Assembly: GCA_022316685.1 (NCBI GenBank) | Contig: JAKJHU010001325.1 | Location: forward strand, 16,980-80,979 | Length of the DNA: 64,000 nucleotides | Reading direction: 5' to 3' | Source of the DNA: Progne subis subis | Taxonomy: Eukaryota; Chordata; Aves; Passeriformes; Hirundinidae | In this document: piece after piece, positions 1-10,117 of the stretch | Numbering within the stretch: the stretch's first letter is position 1 | How the letters are laid out: each line of letters opens with the position of its first letter | Notes under the pieces: generated by a model | The model's input: the letters and a program-made list of their open reading frames with translations, nothing else | What the model was told of the DNA's origin: nothing | Database searches by the model: none | Translations under genes and position numbers: made by a program

Positions 1-330
1 TGTTGGTGATGTTCCCAGGTGAGCAGCCGGCAGTGGGGCAGGGCACACCCTCCCCTTGCACACTCACACACACGTGAAAGCACACACAGACACTGAGGCG
101 CACACCACGTGCTCAAAAATGGGAGAGGCCCTTTTCACAGTGTCCTGTTGCCAGCAAAACTGCAGGAGAAACAAAAAACTCCCCCCAGCAACACCTTTTT
201 AGAGTTAGGGGATCAAGGCATAACTTCGTTCTGGCCAGGATGTGCAACAGAAATCTCGTCACCCACACATTGCCCGGCTTCTGCAGAGAAGTTGCTTCTC
301 TCCTAATCCGATCTCACAGCAGAAAAAAGA
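1..330 (+). other. Retroelement-derived fragment
   Basis: I see no gene here. The segment around 110-300 is distantly similar to the reverse complement of about 35,100-35,260, sharing the order of a stretch with GTTGC, TTTTAGAG, AAGGC, GGCCAGGATG and CAGAAAT. It is therefore probably internal or LTR sequence of the same old element family. The 65-codon frame at 109-306 is not recognisable. Confidence 0.4.
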
Positions 331-749
331 ATAAATTATTCCAGAAGGCACTCAAACCGCTGCACTAATTTTGGGTAATAGAAATTGGTGAACTGGAAAC
401 TGCTACACAGGTTGATGTTTCTGCCCGGTTACGAACTCAAATTCTCACAGAAGCACAGCTGCAGCCACGGATAAGAAAGCAATAAATGTAAGAGAAAGTT
501 GAGGAGGAAGGCAAAAGTTGCAAATTGCAAAAAGGGCGGGCATTAAAAGCGGGAGCGTCCTCAGCTGTGGAGTGCTCCTGTTCTAAGGAGGCAGGAATTG
601 ATGTTACCCTCCTTTAGTATTAACTCCTCCCTTGATCCAAACCCTAAACTCCACCCCTGCAATGCCCTATAAAAACCCCACAACTCTGCCTTTGCCTGAT
701 CTTTCGTCTGCGTCCCCCCTGGGTAATAAATGGATTCTCGAGCTTAACA
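331..749 (+). mobile_element. LTR-like segment F (3' part of an LTR)
   Basis: The segment has LTR architecture: a TATA-like CTATAAAA at 667-674, AATAAA at 725-730, and an end at CTTAACA (749). Three bases later TGGAGATCCACCTC could be a degraded primer site (weakly like tRNA-Gln), but ERV E begins right after it at 767. The 5' edge is not defined. Confidence 0.4.
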
Positions 750-766
750 AAATGGAGATCCACCTC

Positions 767-1301
767 TGTTGGGAAGGATGAAGCCAGGAAGCCCTATAAA
801 TATGATTGCTTGGATTCTGAGAATGTAAGACCTGTAACTGAGATAGAATTGAAAAGTAAGTTTTGATGTTTAAAATGTCCTAGCTACTAGATGCCTGAGA
901 AAACAACCCCCAATGTATGATTCATCCCACACATGTAACTCTCCCTGAAGTAGCAAGTGTCTGTAGCCCCATTGACACAAGCCTGCTACAGCCCACCTCG
1001 AGACCCCTTATCAGAGGGCTGCGAGAGTGGGCCGCGCTCTTTCTGCTTCTCTCTTGTCTCTGTGTGCTCTCCTCCTTTGCTCTTCTCTCTTGCATCTTGC
1101 TCTTGGAATTTCTTTATCACTCACTGCCCCCATCTTCCAAGGCCATGCTGCATCTGCGCCTGGCAGCTCAGGGCAAAGCCTGACTCTCTACACAATAAAC
1201 CTCTTCTGCAACAACCCAACTTCAGAGATCTCTCGTCCAGATCCATACACACCGTCCTGGAGTCCTCAGCAGCTAGGAGGGAAGAAGGTATTTTTTCTAC
1301 A
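767..1301 (+). repeat. ERV E 5' LTR
   Basis: It begins TGTTGGGAAGGATGAAGCC and ends TTTTCTACA. It has a pyrimidine-rich middle and a polyadenylation signal AATAAA near 1193. The homologous 3' LTR lies at 3653-4248 and has the same ordered blocks, including the shared CAACTTCAGAGATCTCTC segment. Confidence 0.75.
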
Positions 1302-1494
1302 CACCTCATCTGTTCTCCTGCTGGCACCAGTAGTGTGACCTCCCTGGACACGATGAACTCTGTAACTGCACGTTGCTACACTCAGCTAAAACCCAGGAGT
1401 TCCCTGATCCCTCTCCTGACAATTGCAGAGGACTTGTGAAGGGGACCAGAAGCTTCCTCCTCAGCAGAGCCTCTGGTCACAGCCACACTGGGAA

Positions 1495-1720
1495 GTTAAA
1501 AACTAGAATTTTTTGGTAGACACAGGAGCTGTTATTCAGTATTAAATAAGCATGCAAGGGAAGGTAAATGATGACTCTGTCACACTTGTCAGTGCCAGTG
1601 GTGTCACTGGGACTCACTCCCCTTTTTTCAAGCGAATGAAATTCAAACTGGGAAAATTATGGGTAGTCCACGTCTGCCTAACTCTCCAAAAACCATTATT
1701 AGGAGGCAAGTCACTGTAAA
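1495..1720 (+). pseudogene. pro: ERV E protease fragment
   Basis: The retroviral aspartic protease active-site motif V-D-T-G-A-V is readable, with DTGA at 1519-1530. It is preceded by the usual Phe-Leu and followed by a stop about five codons later. Fragments resembling the rest of the protease fold, ending in a Leu-Leu-Gly-Gly-type stretch, continue to about 1720 in shifting frames. Retroviral protease cuts the Gag and Gag-Pol polyproteins during maturation. This one cannot make a complete enzyme. Confidence 0.65.
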
Positions 1721-2570
1721 AATTGGGTGCAGAGATTAAATTTCATGCAAGGGACATTCAAATTAAAATACTTAAAAGCAATCGATAAAACAGCGAAGTT
1801 AACCCATACACACTCAACAGTGCTAAAAGAAAATAGTGAGTGTTTCACTGTGATAGATTCAAAGGACGCTTTTCTCTGCACACCTTTAGGCTGTGACTGC
1901 CAGGAATTATTCACATTGAAGTGAGAAAATCCACAGATGGGATTGCACCGCCACAAGGATTCAATAAATTGCCCTACAGTTTTTGGGAATCAACTGACAA
2001 AGGAATCAGAAGAGCAGAAGTCCTTTAATCCACAAGGGCCTCCATTACAATATGTTGATGAAGTCCTGCTGGGCAAAACTAAAGAACAGGATCGAGACCT
2101 GTTGAACCGTGGAACTTTTTAAGATTAAATTATTACAAGCTGTTGAGGGAGAAGACCCAAGCGATGAAAATGACTGTGACCTTCCTGGGTTTTGAAATTC
2201 TCTGAGGCCAAAGGAAAGTAAGCATGTGGCATGAACTGCAAGGGAATTGTGTGCCTTTCTCGGAATACTCAGGGAGTGGGTCAGTAACTGATTTTTGCTC
2301 CAACCTTTGTATGAGCTTGTAAAACCGCCCATAAAGATTTTATTATACGGTAATTATACTCGGGCTGCTTTCAAAGACTTTAAGAAAACACTGATGGGAG
2401 CTCCATCACTGGGTTCGCCAGACCCCACATGACCTTTTGAATTATTCCCTTTATGCCAAGGATGGCCCAGCTGCTTGTGAGCAGTCACGGCCATGGTGCT
2501 ATTGATTCAGGAAGTTCCCAAATTGACCCTGGGTCAAAGCAGGACGATCTCTGTACCATAGATGGTCCCA
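1721..2570 (+). pseudogene. pol: ERV E reverse transcriptase fragments
   Basis: Two RT landmarks are visible. A motif A-like F-T-V-I-D-S-K-D-A-F lies around 1844-1873. A motif C relative Y-V-D-E, where active enzymes have Y-V-D-D, lies at 2051-2062. Later, around 2395-2480, there is a stretch typical of the RT connection region (Asp-Pro, Phe-Glu-Leu-Phe, Ala-Lys-Asp-Gly-type). Stops and frameshifts separate these pieces. The coding trace ends where solo LTR H begins at 2583. RT would copy viral RNA into DNA; this copy is dead. Confidence 0.65.
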
Positions 2571-2582
2571 CAGATGGGCTTG

Positions 2583-3245
2583 TGTCCTAGGGTAACTCTA
2601 TGATGTTTGTATCCCCAATCCTCTGCTCTGTTTGTGCTGTGTATTGAGTTCTGTGCCCTTAAGACTGGCTCTAAGAGCAAGGAGAAGTGCGGAGTTTGTT
2701 TTGAGAAAACTGCCTGACTCCTCCACATTCTTCTCTGGACGGGGTGTTGGGCAGAGGCTTGGAGACACTGCAGGACAGAGATCTTTTTGGTTTTAGTTTC
2801 AGGTAGCTAGGGCAGAGAAGTTCCCTGGACTGGTTTTTTTTGGTTTTTTTTTTCCTTTTTCTTGGAACTGTTTAAATCTGCCCTGGACAGAAAACCCAGG
2901 GGAGCACTGGGGGCTGCACCTGCGGCCCACCGGGGCCTGGAGCTCGGCATTTTCCAGCAGCGCCGGAGGGACTGGGACTGATGAGAGACAGAGAGAGAGC
3001 CGAGCTCCACCCACGGCAAGGACTTTCTCAATTTGCCATCTCACTCCAGAACAAGGGGTTTTATTGTTTCAGATTATTCATTCTTTATACTTGTACACAC
3101 TTCGTTTGTTAAGTAAATAGTTTTTTCCACTTTTCTCCAAAGAAGTTTTTTACCAGACCGGTTGGAGGGAGGGGCCACTTGGGTTTGCTTCCCGGAGGGA
3201 TCCTATTCAGGGGTTTTCTCCCAAATTTGTCCCTAAACCAGGACA
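2583..3245 (+). mobile_element. Solo LTR H inserted in ERV E
   Basis: A 663-bp segment beginning TGTCCTAGGG and ending CCAGGACA is bounded by a perfect 5-bp direct repeat, GCTTG, at 2578-2582 and 3246-3250. It separates RT from RNase H debris of ERV E, so it landed after E. It contains no ORF of note; the long T-runs at about 2830-2870 create spurious lysine-rich frames on the other strand. Confidence 0.8.
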
Positions 3246-3359
3246 GCTTGGAACGGAAAGGGGGACCACTGCCTGCCTATCAAGTGGTATCTTGGACCCT
3301 CAAACCCTCCTCTGGTGTTAATCCTGCTGTGTTTCCATCAGCTACCAAAGGAGAAAGTA

Positions 3360-3650
3360 CTCCAGGACATGATTCGCAGCAATCAATCAAAGAAGTTTAT
3401 TCCAGCTGGCTGGATTTAAAGGACGGCCTGTTACAGAACTCACACTGGGAACTGTACACCGATGGAAGTAGCTTTGTTTCCAGTGGAAAACACGTCTGGA
3501 TACTCGGTGGTGACCCTGAGTGAGATAACTGAATCCAAGGCTCCAGCGTTAGATGCTTCAGTGCAGAAGGATGAACTGATTGCTCTAATGTGGGTATTGG
3601 AACTGAGTGAAAGAAAGTGAACACCTGCACAGATTCTTTTGATGTAGTGC
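3360..3650 (+). pseudogene. pol: ERV E RNase H fragment
   Basis: The RNase H signature L-Y-T-D-G-S-S is readable, with T-D-G-S-S at 3458-3472. In the next frame the reading continues as a typical RNase H beta-strand region, with Ser/Thr-Glu and Ala-Leu-Asp-Ala-type residues, up to about 3620. RNase H removes the RNA strand during reverse transcription. The piece is frameshifted and runs straight into the 3' LTR at 3653, so integrase and env are missing. Confidence 0.65.
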
Positions 3651-3652
3651 AT

Positions 3653-4248
3653 TGTTGGGGAGGATGAAGCCAGAAAGCCCTATAAATATGATTGCTTAGA
3701 TTCTGAGAATGTGAAACCTGTAAGTGAGACAGAATTGAAAGCAAGTTTTGATGTTTGAGATGTCCTAGCTATTGAATGTCTGGGAAAACAGTTATGTGGC
3801 CAGCTGAAGGTCACCTGCAGCTAGACCCAGAGGTCAAATGGAATGTTCTGTCTCACCCCCAATGTATGGTTCATCCCACACCTGTAACCCTCCCCTGAAG
3901 TATCAGCTATCTGTAACCCCATTTGCCCACGTCCTGTCCCAGCCCACCTTGAAGCCCCCTGATAAGGGGTCCCAAGGGGGCTGGACGCTCTCTTTGCTCT
4001 TTGCTCTTTCCCCTTTCCCCTCTCTCTCTTTGCCTGGCACCCTTCCCCGAGGACTTTCCTCTCTCCCACTCCCTACCTCTCCCTTCCCCGACCTCCCTAG
4101 GCCTTGCCACGAGCTGCACGTGGCAGCTCAGAGCAAGGCCTCATATCCGTTACAATAAACCTCATCTTCTAAAACCCAACTTCAGAGATCTCTCTTCTAC
4201 ATTCATCCACACCGTCCTGGAGTCCACAGCAGTGAAGCAATTTCTACA
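3653..4248 (+). repeat. ERV E 3' LTR
   Basis: It begins TGTTGGGGAGGATGAAGCC and ends AATTTCTACA, homologous to 767-1301. A pyrimidine-rich tract (3990-4100) precedes AATAAA near 4155. It contains an extra block near 3790-3850 absent from the 5' LTR. Confidence 0.75.
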
Positions 4249-4616
4249 GTAACGCAACTCTCTCCCCCTCCCACTTTATACCTGATTGAGTGGTGGCTTG
4301 TCCCTGCCTTTGGGCCCTGGCCCTGGGGAAAAAGCCCCGACATGGGCAGGGCCTCGCTCTCTCTGGCACCGGTGAGCCATGGAAAGATCTCCAGCCAGGC
4401 AGGGCAGGACTCGAGAATAAAAGCTGTTATATCCCACCCGGTGATAGAGAGCAGACGCTTTCCTTTTGCCATCGGCAGTTGTCTAATCTCATTTAAAAAA
4501 AAAAAAAAAAAAAAATACCACCGGTGGCCCAGGATTCTGTGTGACCTTGGGGGCCAGGGGCTGCTCTTCCCCCCAGCAGGGGTGATCAACACAGGGGCCA
4601 TGCAGCACAGTGCGTC
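4249..4616 (+). other. LTR-like sequence with poly(A) run, no gene
   Basis: It contains GAGAATAAAAGC (about 4413), resembling an LTR polyadenylation region, and a 21-base A-run (4495-4515). No coding content was recognised. Confidence 0.35.
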
Positions 4617-4854
4617 TGACCTGAGATCCTGCTGCCCTGTGGCTTTTTCCTTTTTGACCTGAGATCCTGCTGCCCTATGGTTTTTCCTTTTTGACCTGAG
4701 ATCCTGCTGCTCTATGGCTTTTTCCTTTTTGACCTGAGATCTTGCTGCCCTATGGCTTTTTTCCTTTTTGACCCGAGACCCTGCTGCCCTATGGCTTTTT
4801 CCTTTTTAAACCTGAGATCCTGCTGCCCTATGGCTTTTTCCTTTTTTTCCCCTC
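4617..4854 (+). repeat. 39-bp minisatellite, 6 units
   Basis: A ~39-bp unit containing GACCTGAGATCCTGCTGCCC followed by a TATGGC and T-rich tail is repeated six times with minor variants (CTCTATGG, CTTGCTG, CCCGAGACC). The matching array in copy 2 (40576-40919) has nine units. Confidence 0.9.
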
Positions 4855-6211
4855 CTGTTTCTTTTCTTGCTTCAGCACTGTGACCATGGCTGGCCAGCTT
4901 GCTTCTCTGCTCCTCTGCTGCTTGGGAGCCCAGAGCTGGTGTGTGCTGTGCTGAGACCTCGGAGTATCCCCATCCCCACCAGCCCCACCTCAGGACCAGC
5001 CGTTGTCAGTGAGCTGTTATTATGAATAACTATGTAGCTATTTTCTTTTGCTATTAGTGGCTTTTGTAAATTATTTTGATATAGTACAGTTTGTAAGCTC
5101 TTTTTAAATGCTTTTGATATAGTATAATTTGTCAGCCTTTTATAATCAATACCCTAATCCATGGGTCGATTGTATATCTTGTGTGATAAATACATATTCT
5201 AGTTTCAGCTTTTGCAAAATATTAAAATAGAGGATATGTACTGAGTATTAGAGCAGTAACTTTTGCAGAAGTGGTAGTAGTTGTGAAATAGTAAGTGATG
5301 CCTTTATTTCTGTAACTAACTGACAATAGTGAAACAGCTAATGTTGAATGAAAGTGCTTGTAAAAATGGCTAGAATGTTTGTATTATACAATAACATTGA
5401 AAAAAAAAAAAAAAACCCAGCCAAATAACACCAAGAGAGCAAGGAAGAATCTACCCCGCCCCTGCAGCTATTAATAATTGTCAAACCACAGACCAGGGGG
5501 CCTTGAGAGGAAATAAAATACAAGACTCTAAAAATCACACCTGCATTGTGGCATGTACTCTGAGAAGATGAGGTCAAAGTTCGAACTAAGATAAAGAATT
5601 CCTGGAAAGTGTAAACTCAAGGGAATGTTTGAATATATATAACCTTCATGAAAATTCATTTGACCAATGCAATGAGAAAGCATTTAAGAAGAGTTGTTAT
5701 AGTTAACTGTGTGCTTTCTGGCAGTTTGCCAGACACCCCAGCACTGGATACTGGCCCTTTTATCCCGAAATAATTTTTAAAAATTTTAAAGAGTGAGCCT
5801 TGTTTCTCACACTATGCAAAGGAGTGACCCACTCCCACCCAGCCCTCTCTGCTTGTGCCACTGCTTCAGGGCTTTTGCTCCACTTGCGTTCCCCGCCCCG
5901 GCTCTGCAGTGGCGCTGAGAGTGGCTGCTCCCCGCGGGCTGTGCAGGGGAAGCCAACTCTCCTCTCCCCTGTCCCCACACCGCCACTGCCGGCCCAGAGG
6001 CGGCTGAGTTTGTGCCACAGCGCCCCCTGCACACCCGGGGGACTCATCGCACCCGCCCTGCCCGGACAGGAGCCACCAGCGCCCCTGCTGGCTGTGCCCG
6101 GAACTGCACCGAAGGGGCAATGCCTGACTGCTGAGACAAGGCTGGGATTGGGTTTCTGGCTTTGTTTGTTCTGCTGCTGCTGGTGTTTGTCTGTCCAGGT
6201 GTGTATATATC
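4855..6211. other. Intergenic, no recognised feature
   Basis: AT-rich sequence with a 15-16-base A-run near 5400, followed by GC-rich sequence at 5820-6120. No gene, RNA or clear element boundary was seen. Frames through 5800-6222 are chance openings in GC-rich DNA. Confidence 0.5.
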
Positions 6212-6436
6212 TAGATAGATAGACAGATATAGATATAGATATAGATATAGATATAGATATAGATATAGATATAGATATAGATATAGATATAGATATAGAT
6301 ATAGATATAGATATATGATATAGATAGATGATATAGATATAGATAGATGATATAGATATAGACATAGACATAGACATAGACATAGATATAGATATAGATA
6401 TAGATATAGATATAGATATAGATATAGATAGATATA
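6212..6436. repeat. AGATAT hexanucleotide microsatellite
   Basis: About 225 bp of AGATAT units with AGATAGATG and AGACAT interruptions. Copy 2 (42282-42446) is about 60 bp shorter with the same interruption pattern. The Ser-Ile/Met-repeat frame on the minus strand is an artefact of this array. Confidence 0.95.
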
Positions 6437-6699
6437 CTCTAGGAAATAGCTGTTATTCCTTTCCCGTATCTTTGCCTGAATGCCCCATCATATCAAAGCT
6501 CATATTGTCCATCCCAGGAAGGTTCCCACCTTCCTTGGCAGACACCTGTCTTTTAAACCACTACTGGTCCATCACTGCTGGCCAATTTTTATTGAAAAAT
6601 CATTGAAGGACAAGGCAGTCATGGCTCACAGTTACTATGGACTCAAGAGGGAAAGTCCAGCTCATCACCTTAGATTTCCTTCCACAACACATTAACCCA
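6437..6699. other. Intergenic, no recognised feature
   Basis: A 71-codon open frame at 6480-6695 has no recognisable domain and is most likely non-coding. Confidence 0.4.
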
Positions 6700-6824
6700 T
6701 GGAGTTGATCAAGGACAGGCAGGTAATCTGAGCTTTTTGGATTTCAGTAAAGCTTTTGATCCTGCCTCTCCCCAGGACCCTAGTGTGTCCCTTCCAACTC
6801 AGGCCATTCCATGATTCTCACGCT
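6700..6824 (+). mobile_element. CR1 LINE fragment
   Basis: The sequence reads as the CR1 reverse-transcriptase motif Leu-Asp-Phe-Ser-Lys-Ala-Phe-Asp around 6738-6765. It then jumps to the CR1 3' end CCCTTCCAACTCAGGCCATT...ATGATTCT (6787-6820). This RT motif plus 3' tail is diagnostic of avian CR1 elements. Only a short internally deleted remnant is present. Confidence 0.8.
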
Positions 6825-7157
6825 AGCAGAGCTGGCGCTTTCACTGGACACTGGCCTTGAAACATTTGGCGGTTTTGACACAGTCACACAACCCTGAAAA
6901 TTGTCCCAGTCTCAGTTCACTTGGATACTCCAGAGATTTATTCCTTGCAAAAAATCCTTCTGAGCATTCAGCATCCATCCCACCAAGGCCACAACACCCT
7001 TACCAGAGCAGGTATTGATCCCAGGAGCTGGGACTCAGGTATAGATCCGAGGGCTCCTGCACCCTTCCAGAGCCTTCAGGGGCAGCTTTCTCTCAGGAAT
7101 TCCTGCAGATTTGGGCAATCTGTGCAAGGGCTGTGGGCTCTGATGCCCCTTACTCAC
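6825..7157. other. Possible intron or 3' region of the minus-strand exon-like segment
   Basis: On the minus strand this lies downstream of the exon-like segment at 7158-7347 and contains AATAAA (plus-strand TTTATT near 6940). No coding content was identified on either strand. Confidence 0.3.
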
Positions 7158-7347
7158 CTCACAGCAGATGCTCCCGCTGCTTCCAGCCTTGGCTTCCCAG
7201 CAGACACAGGCAGCCGAGGGCCCCAGCTCAGGGGACACAGCACAGCAGCAGTGGCAGGCCTGGAGCACACGGCAGGGTGTGGAGCAGAAGATGGGAATCC
7301 CTTGAGAACTCAGGAGGAAGAGCACCAGGAAGGAAAAACCCAAAATC
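7158..7347 (-). pseudogene. Exon-like segment: hydrophobic leader plus Cys-rich stretch
   Basis: On the minus strand a pyrimidine-rich tract ending TTTAG (just above 7347) looks like a splice acceptor, and GAG|GTGAGTA at 7158 looks like a donor, giving a 190-bp exon. The open frame through it begins with a strongly hydrophobic leader (R-I-L-G-F-S-F-L-V-L-F-L-L). It then reaches a run with about twelve cysteines, including three adjacent, and a final Cys-Cys before the donor. The leader resembles those of small secreted avian host-defence peptides such as beta-defensins, but the cysteine spacing does not match a defensin and no ATG abuts the leader. I cannot name the gene; it may be a decayed exon. 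It is identical in copy 2. Confidence 0.35.
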
Positions 7348-8199
7348 CTAAAGGCGAAGAGCAGAGAGTCAGGAGAAGGCAACGCATGAGCAGTGAGGAT
7401 TCATTCCAGAGAGCACTGGAGGTGAAACCTTCTTCCCAGTGTGGAAAGCAGAAGCAGGAAAAGCCACTGGCTCAAGATAAGAGCAGTTCAACCACAGAGG
7501 AAAGCTGGGTGTGCTGGGAGAGCACAGGAGGGACTTCAGACACCAATTGTTTTCTTTGGGCACATGTCCAGCTTCTCCCTGGGCAGCAGAGCCTCAGTGC
7601 AGGATGGCTGCTAAGGAAGGGAACTGCTGGCTCAGGGTCACTGCTGGAGCTTGTCCACTTGAAACACTTGTCCCAGCCCTGCCCTCTCACAAAGTCTCGC
7701 CCACTGGAGCACTGCCAGCGCTGGTTTAGGAGTCAGGGGATTGCCCTGAACAACATTAACTCCAGCCCTGCCACACCATGAACCTGCCCCAGGCACCCCT
7801 GGCAGTCCCTGCACGGTTTCCCATTGCTGCAGGAATAGGGAAAAAGCCCCATGTGACTGTGTCAGTGCCCGCAGAGAGGCACTAAGCACATTCCGGGCAT
7901 AACTCAGGATCGTGCTACTCCCGGGAAGGAAACGAGGGAAGCAGCAAGGCTGGCAGCAGGATCTGCCATAGGGAATGACTGCACCCCCTTTCACAGGAAC
8001 AGCACCCCGAGAGTGTTTTCCCCATCCCTACCCCAGGGAAAGGGGCTCTGGGAACACTGCTACCTTTGTGGGGCTGTCCAGGGACCAGGGCGCTCTGGGT
8101 GGTGACGCTTAGACTGTGAGAGAGGAGAATCCCACGCTCCCTGCATGGGGAGGGAGAGGAAGAACTGACGCCCTGGGCTTGGGGACAGAGCACGATGTG
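7348..8199. other. Intergenic or intronic, no confirmed gene
   Basis: The long plus-strand frame at 6921-7781 (286 codons) crosses this region. Its composition is low-complexity and it overlaps the minus-strand exon-like segment, so I do not call it a gene. If the minus-strand exons are real, this is intron. Confidence 0.4.
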
Positions 8200-8760
8200 C
8201 CGTGCCTGCCCCTCATCACCACGGAGCTGCCCTGCTCCCGAAGGAGCGGCGCGGGGCCAGGAATCGGCCCAGAATCAGTCCCATGGCTCCTGCCTGCAGT
8301 GGAGCGCAGCCATCCGGCCCCACCTCTGAGCCCGGCCCCCGCTCCCAGCTCAGCCCCGCAGCGCACACGGCTCCCCCGAGCTCCCCCGAAGCGGCTGCCA
8401 GCAAAGGCGGCTTCCTGCAGCCCACGGAGGAGCAGACAGCGCCCGCCCGCTGCCCTCAGAGCCCTCTTCTCCTGCCCTGCCATCTCCCCAGCCCTGGCAA
8501 AACACCGGCAACAGGAGGCAGGAGCCCGACAAGATCCCGCTCCCTGCTGCTGCCGGCCCCACAGCTCATCCCCAGGGCCCTACCTTCTCCCTCCGTGCCC
8601 CGCAGCTCCTGGGACGGGACAAGCCCAGCACAGCCCCTCTTTAAGCACGAGCTTTCCGGTGGGTGCGGCTTCTCCTGCCCCAGAACCAGAGAGGCAATTC
8701 CGAGAAATCAGGCGTGCAGCCGAATGTGAAAGTAGAATCACTCTTTTGGCTTTAGTTGAA
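8200..8760 (-). other. GC-rich block with candidate first exon (minus strand)
   Basis: The block is CpG-rich relative to its surroundings. On the minus strand, a segment over plus-strand 8556-8640 contains GAGAAG|GTAGGG, a possible splice donor at 8583/8584. The same segment recurs with scattered substitutions at 33508-33578, again with the GAGAAG|GTAGGG junction preserved. That conservation suggests a duplicated 5' exon or promoter of a small gene family. Upstream CTTAAAG could serve as a TATA-like box. All open frames in this block look like chance frames. Confidence 0.35.
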
Positions 8761-9141
8761 CTATATTACCAATTTCCTCACCAGCCGAGGTTTTAATTGG
8801 CTCACAGGACTCTCTCAGCTCTTTGCACAGGTATTTGACCCTGAACTGCTGTGCTGGTGCCTGGAGGGCCACGTGAGGCTCTCAGCCCTTCCTGGGGCTG
8901 GTGCTCCATCAGGAAAAGGAGCAGGGGGAGCACAGCAGCATTGTTATAGATATATTTGTGCATAAATCCATCTTCCATAAGTTTCTTTACAGTTGCATCA
9001 TGTAGTTTTTCTTCAGCAGTGATAAAATTGCAGTGATTGTGGTGGTGCATTCTGCCACCTCCCTCCTTTCTAGGCTGCAGTGGGATCTGAGAAAATGCTT
9101 GTCAGGCCTTGGCCTTGAGAACACCTGGGCTCAGCTCTTCC
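8761..9141. other. Sequence 5' of ERV B
   Basis: This is unplaced sequence left of the ERV B 5' LTR. An 82-codon minus-strand frame (8802-9050) starts with a plausible-looking amphipathic segment (around 8935-9050), but I recognise no family. Confidence 0.35.
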
Positions 9142-9238
9142 TGTGAGAAATTAACCTATGATTTGTGTTACATAAAAATATGTATTTTGATAAGATTGCA
9201 CTGTGAGAAGATAAATTTTAAAAACCTGCCAGATAAGG
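9142..9238 (+). repeat. ERV B 5' LTR, first part
   Basis: It starts TGTGAGAAATTAACC, similar in style to the provirus A LTR start. It is interrupted at TAAGG by provirus C and resumes at 15524; joined across C the LTR would be about 500 bp. The left edge is inferred from the TG start only. Confidence 0.55.
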
Positions 9239-10117
9239 TGTAAGAGTCAGTCTGAAGTTCCCCACATTTGCCTCGTGATGGTCACGAGGACCCCGAGGAC
9301 CCTACTGGAGCTTTGGCCTGCTCGAGGTGGATGCTTGCCAATCATCCACAGGTGCATTTTCCTGTGTCACCACATCACGGTACATGGGCTTTGAGCAGTG
9401 TAATGGCAAATCTGTACCTGAGGTTTGCACCTGCTTCACTGCCCCTACTTCATGACAACAGCCTAGGAATTTCCCCACCGCTTGGCCAAGGGAACTTTCT
9501 GGGGTAACTTTGGTGGTTCCCCCACGGAAGATCCCTCATCTGCTCCACAACCACCGTGACAGACAGAGATCAAAGCCCCCTCCCAAGGACTGAGATTGAG
9601 ACCCCTATATGAAGCCCCTTTCAAGGACTGAGACATCAGACCCCGACAACCCCAATACAGGGGGCTGGGGCTGTCTTAACCAAAGCCAGATGTTTGGCTG
9701 CACGTGTGGTCCTTAGACCAAGAAGACAATGGCTCTCGCTTACTGCTGAGAACATGGACTACCTGTTCCCCCTTGGTGGCTTCAATAGACTTTCCTGTTC
9801 CCCCCGCGATGAAGGACTACAATAAAAACCCCTGAGTTAACCAGAGATTTTGAGAGACTCTCCCCAATGTGAGAGGCGGACCCATCAACTGGACCACAAG
9901 GACTTTGTCTCCACATTTGGTAGCTATATCCCCTCTTTCCTCTCTCTCTTTCTGTCGCTTTCTCTCTCTTTCTTAATCCCTTTATTGCATTTGCTATGGT
10001 CAATCAATAAAAGGTGCATTTGTTTTAATACTGAAATCCCTCGCTGTGTTGTGTTTTGCACTCTGAGATCAGTAAACAAACCATCACGACCCCCGCTTGT
10101 ACGAGCGGGTCGTGACA
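9239..10117 (+). repeat. ERV C 5' LTR
   Basis: 879 bp, TGTAAGAG...CGTGACA. It has ACAATAAAAACCCC (about 9829) and CAATCAATAAAAGG (about 10003) as promoter or polyadenylation candidates and a CT-rich tract at 9935-9975. It ends in a strong inverted repeat (10084-10116). No TGG-type primer site directly follows it. Confidence 0.85.

Larger units (their letters stand above)
767..4248 (+). mobile_element. ERV E, old degraded provirus
   Basis: Two related direct LTRs (767-1301 and 3653-4248) flank 2.35 kb holding a protease motif, RT fragments and an RNase H fragment in pol order. No gag or env is seen. The 3' LTR has about 60 bp (near 3790-3850) that the 5' LTR lacks, and the two differ at many positions, so the insertion is old. 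No clear target duplication was found. Solo LTR H interrupts the internal part. Confidence 0.75.

Noticed and set aside
5760..6383. 207-codon minus-strand frame with Ser-Ile/Met repeats
   Set aside because: It is produced by the AGATAT microsatellite and adjacent GC-rich sequence.
6921..7781. 286-codon open frame on the plus strand (and its identical twin at 42931-43791)
   Set aside because: Composition is mixed low-complexity, no domain is visible, it lies opposite a better exon candidate, and identity between copies only reflects the recent duplication.
8116..8796. Overlapping 175- and 226-codon plus frames and a 124-codon minus frame
   Set aside because: All frames are open because the block is GC-rich; no recognisable protein.
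8802..9050. 82-codon minus-strand frame with a plausible helical segment
   Set aside because: No family recognised and no convincing splice or start context; kept only as intergenic.
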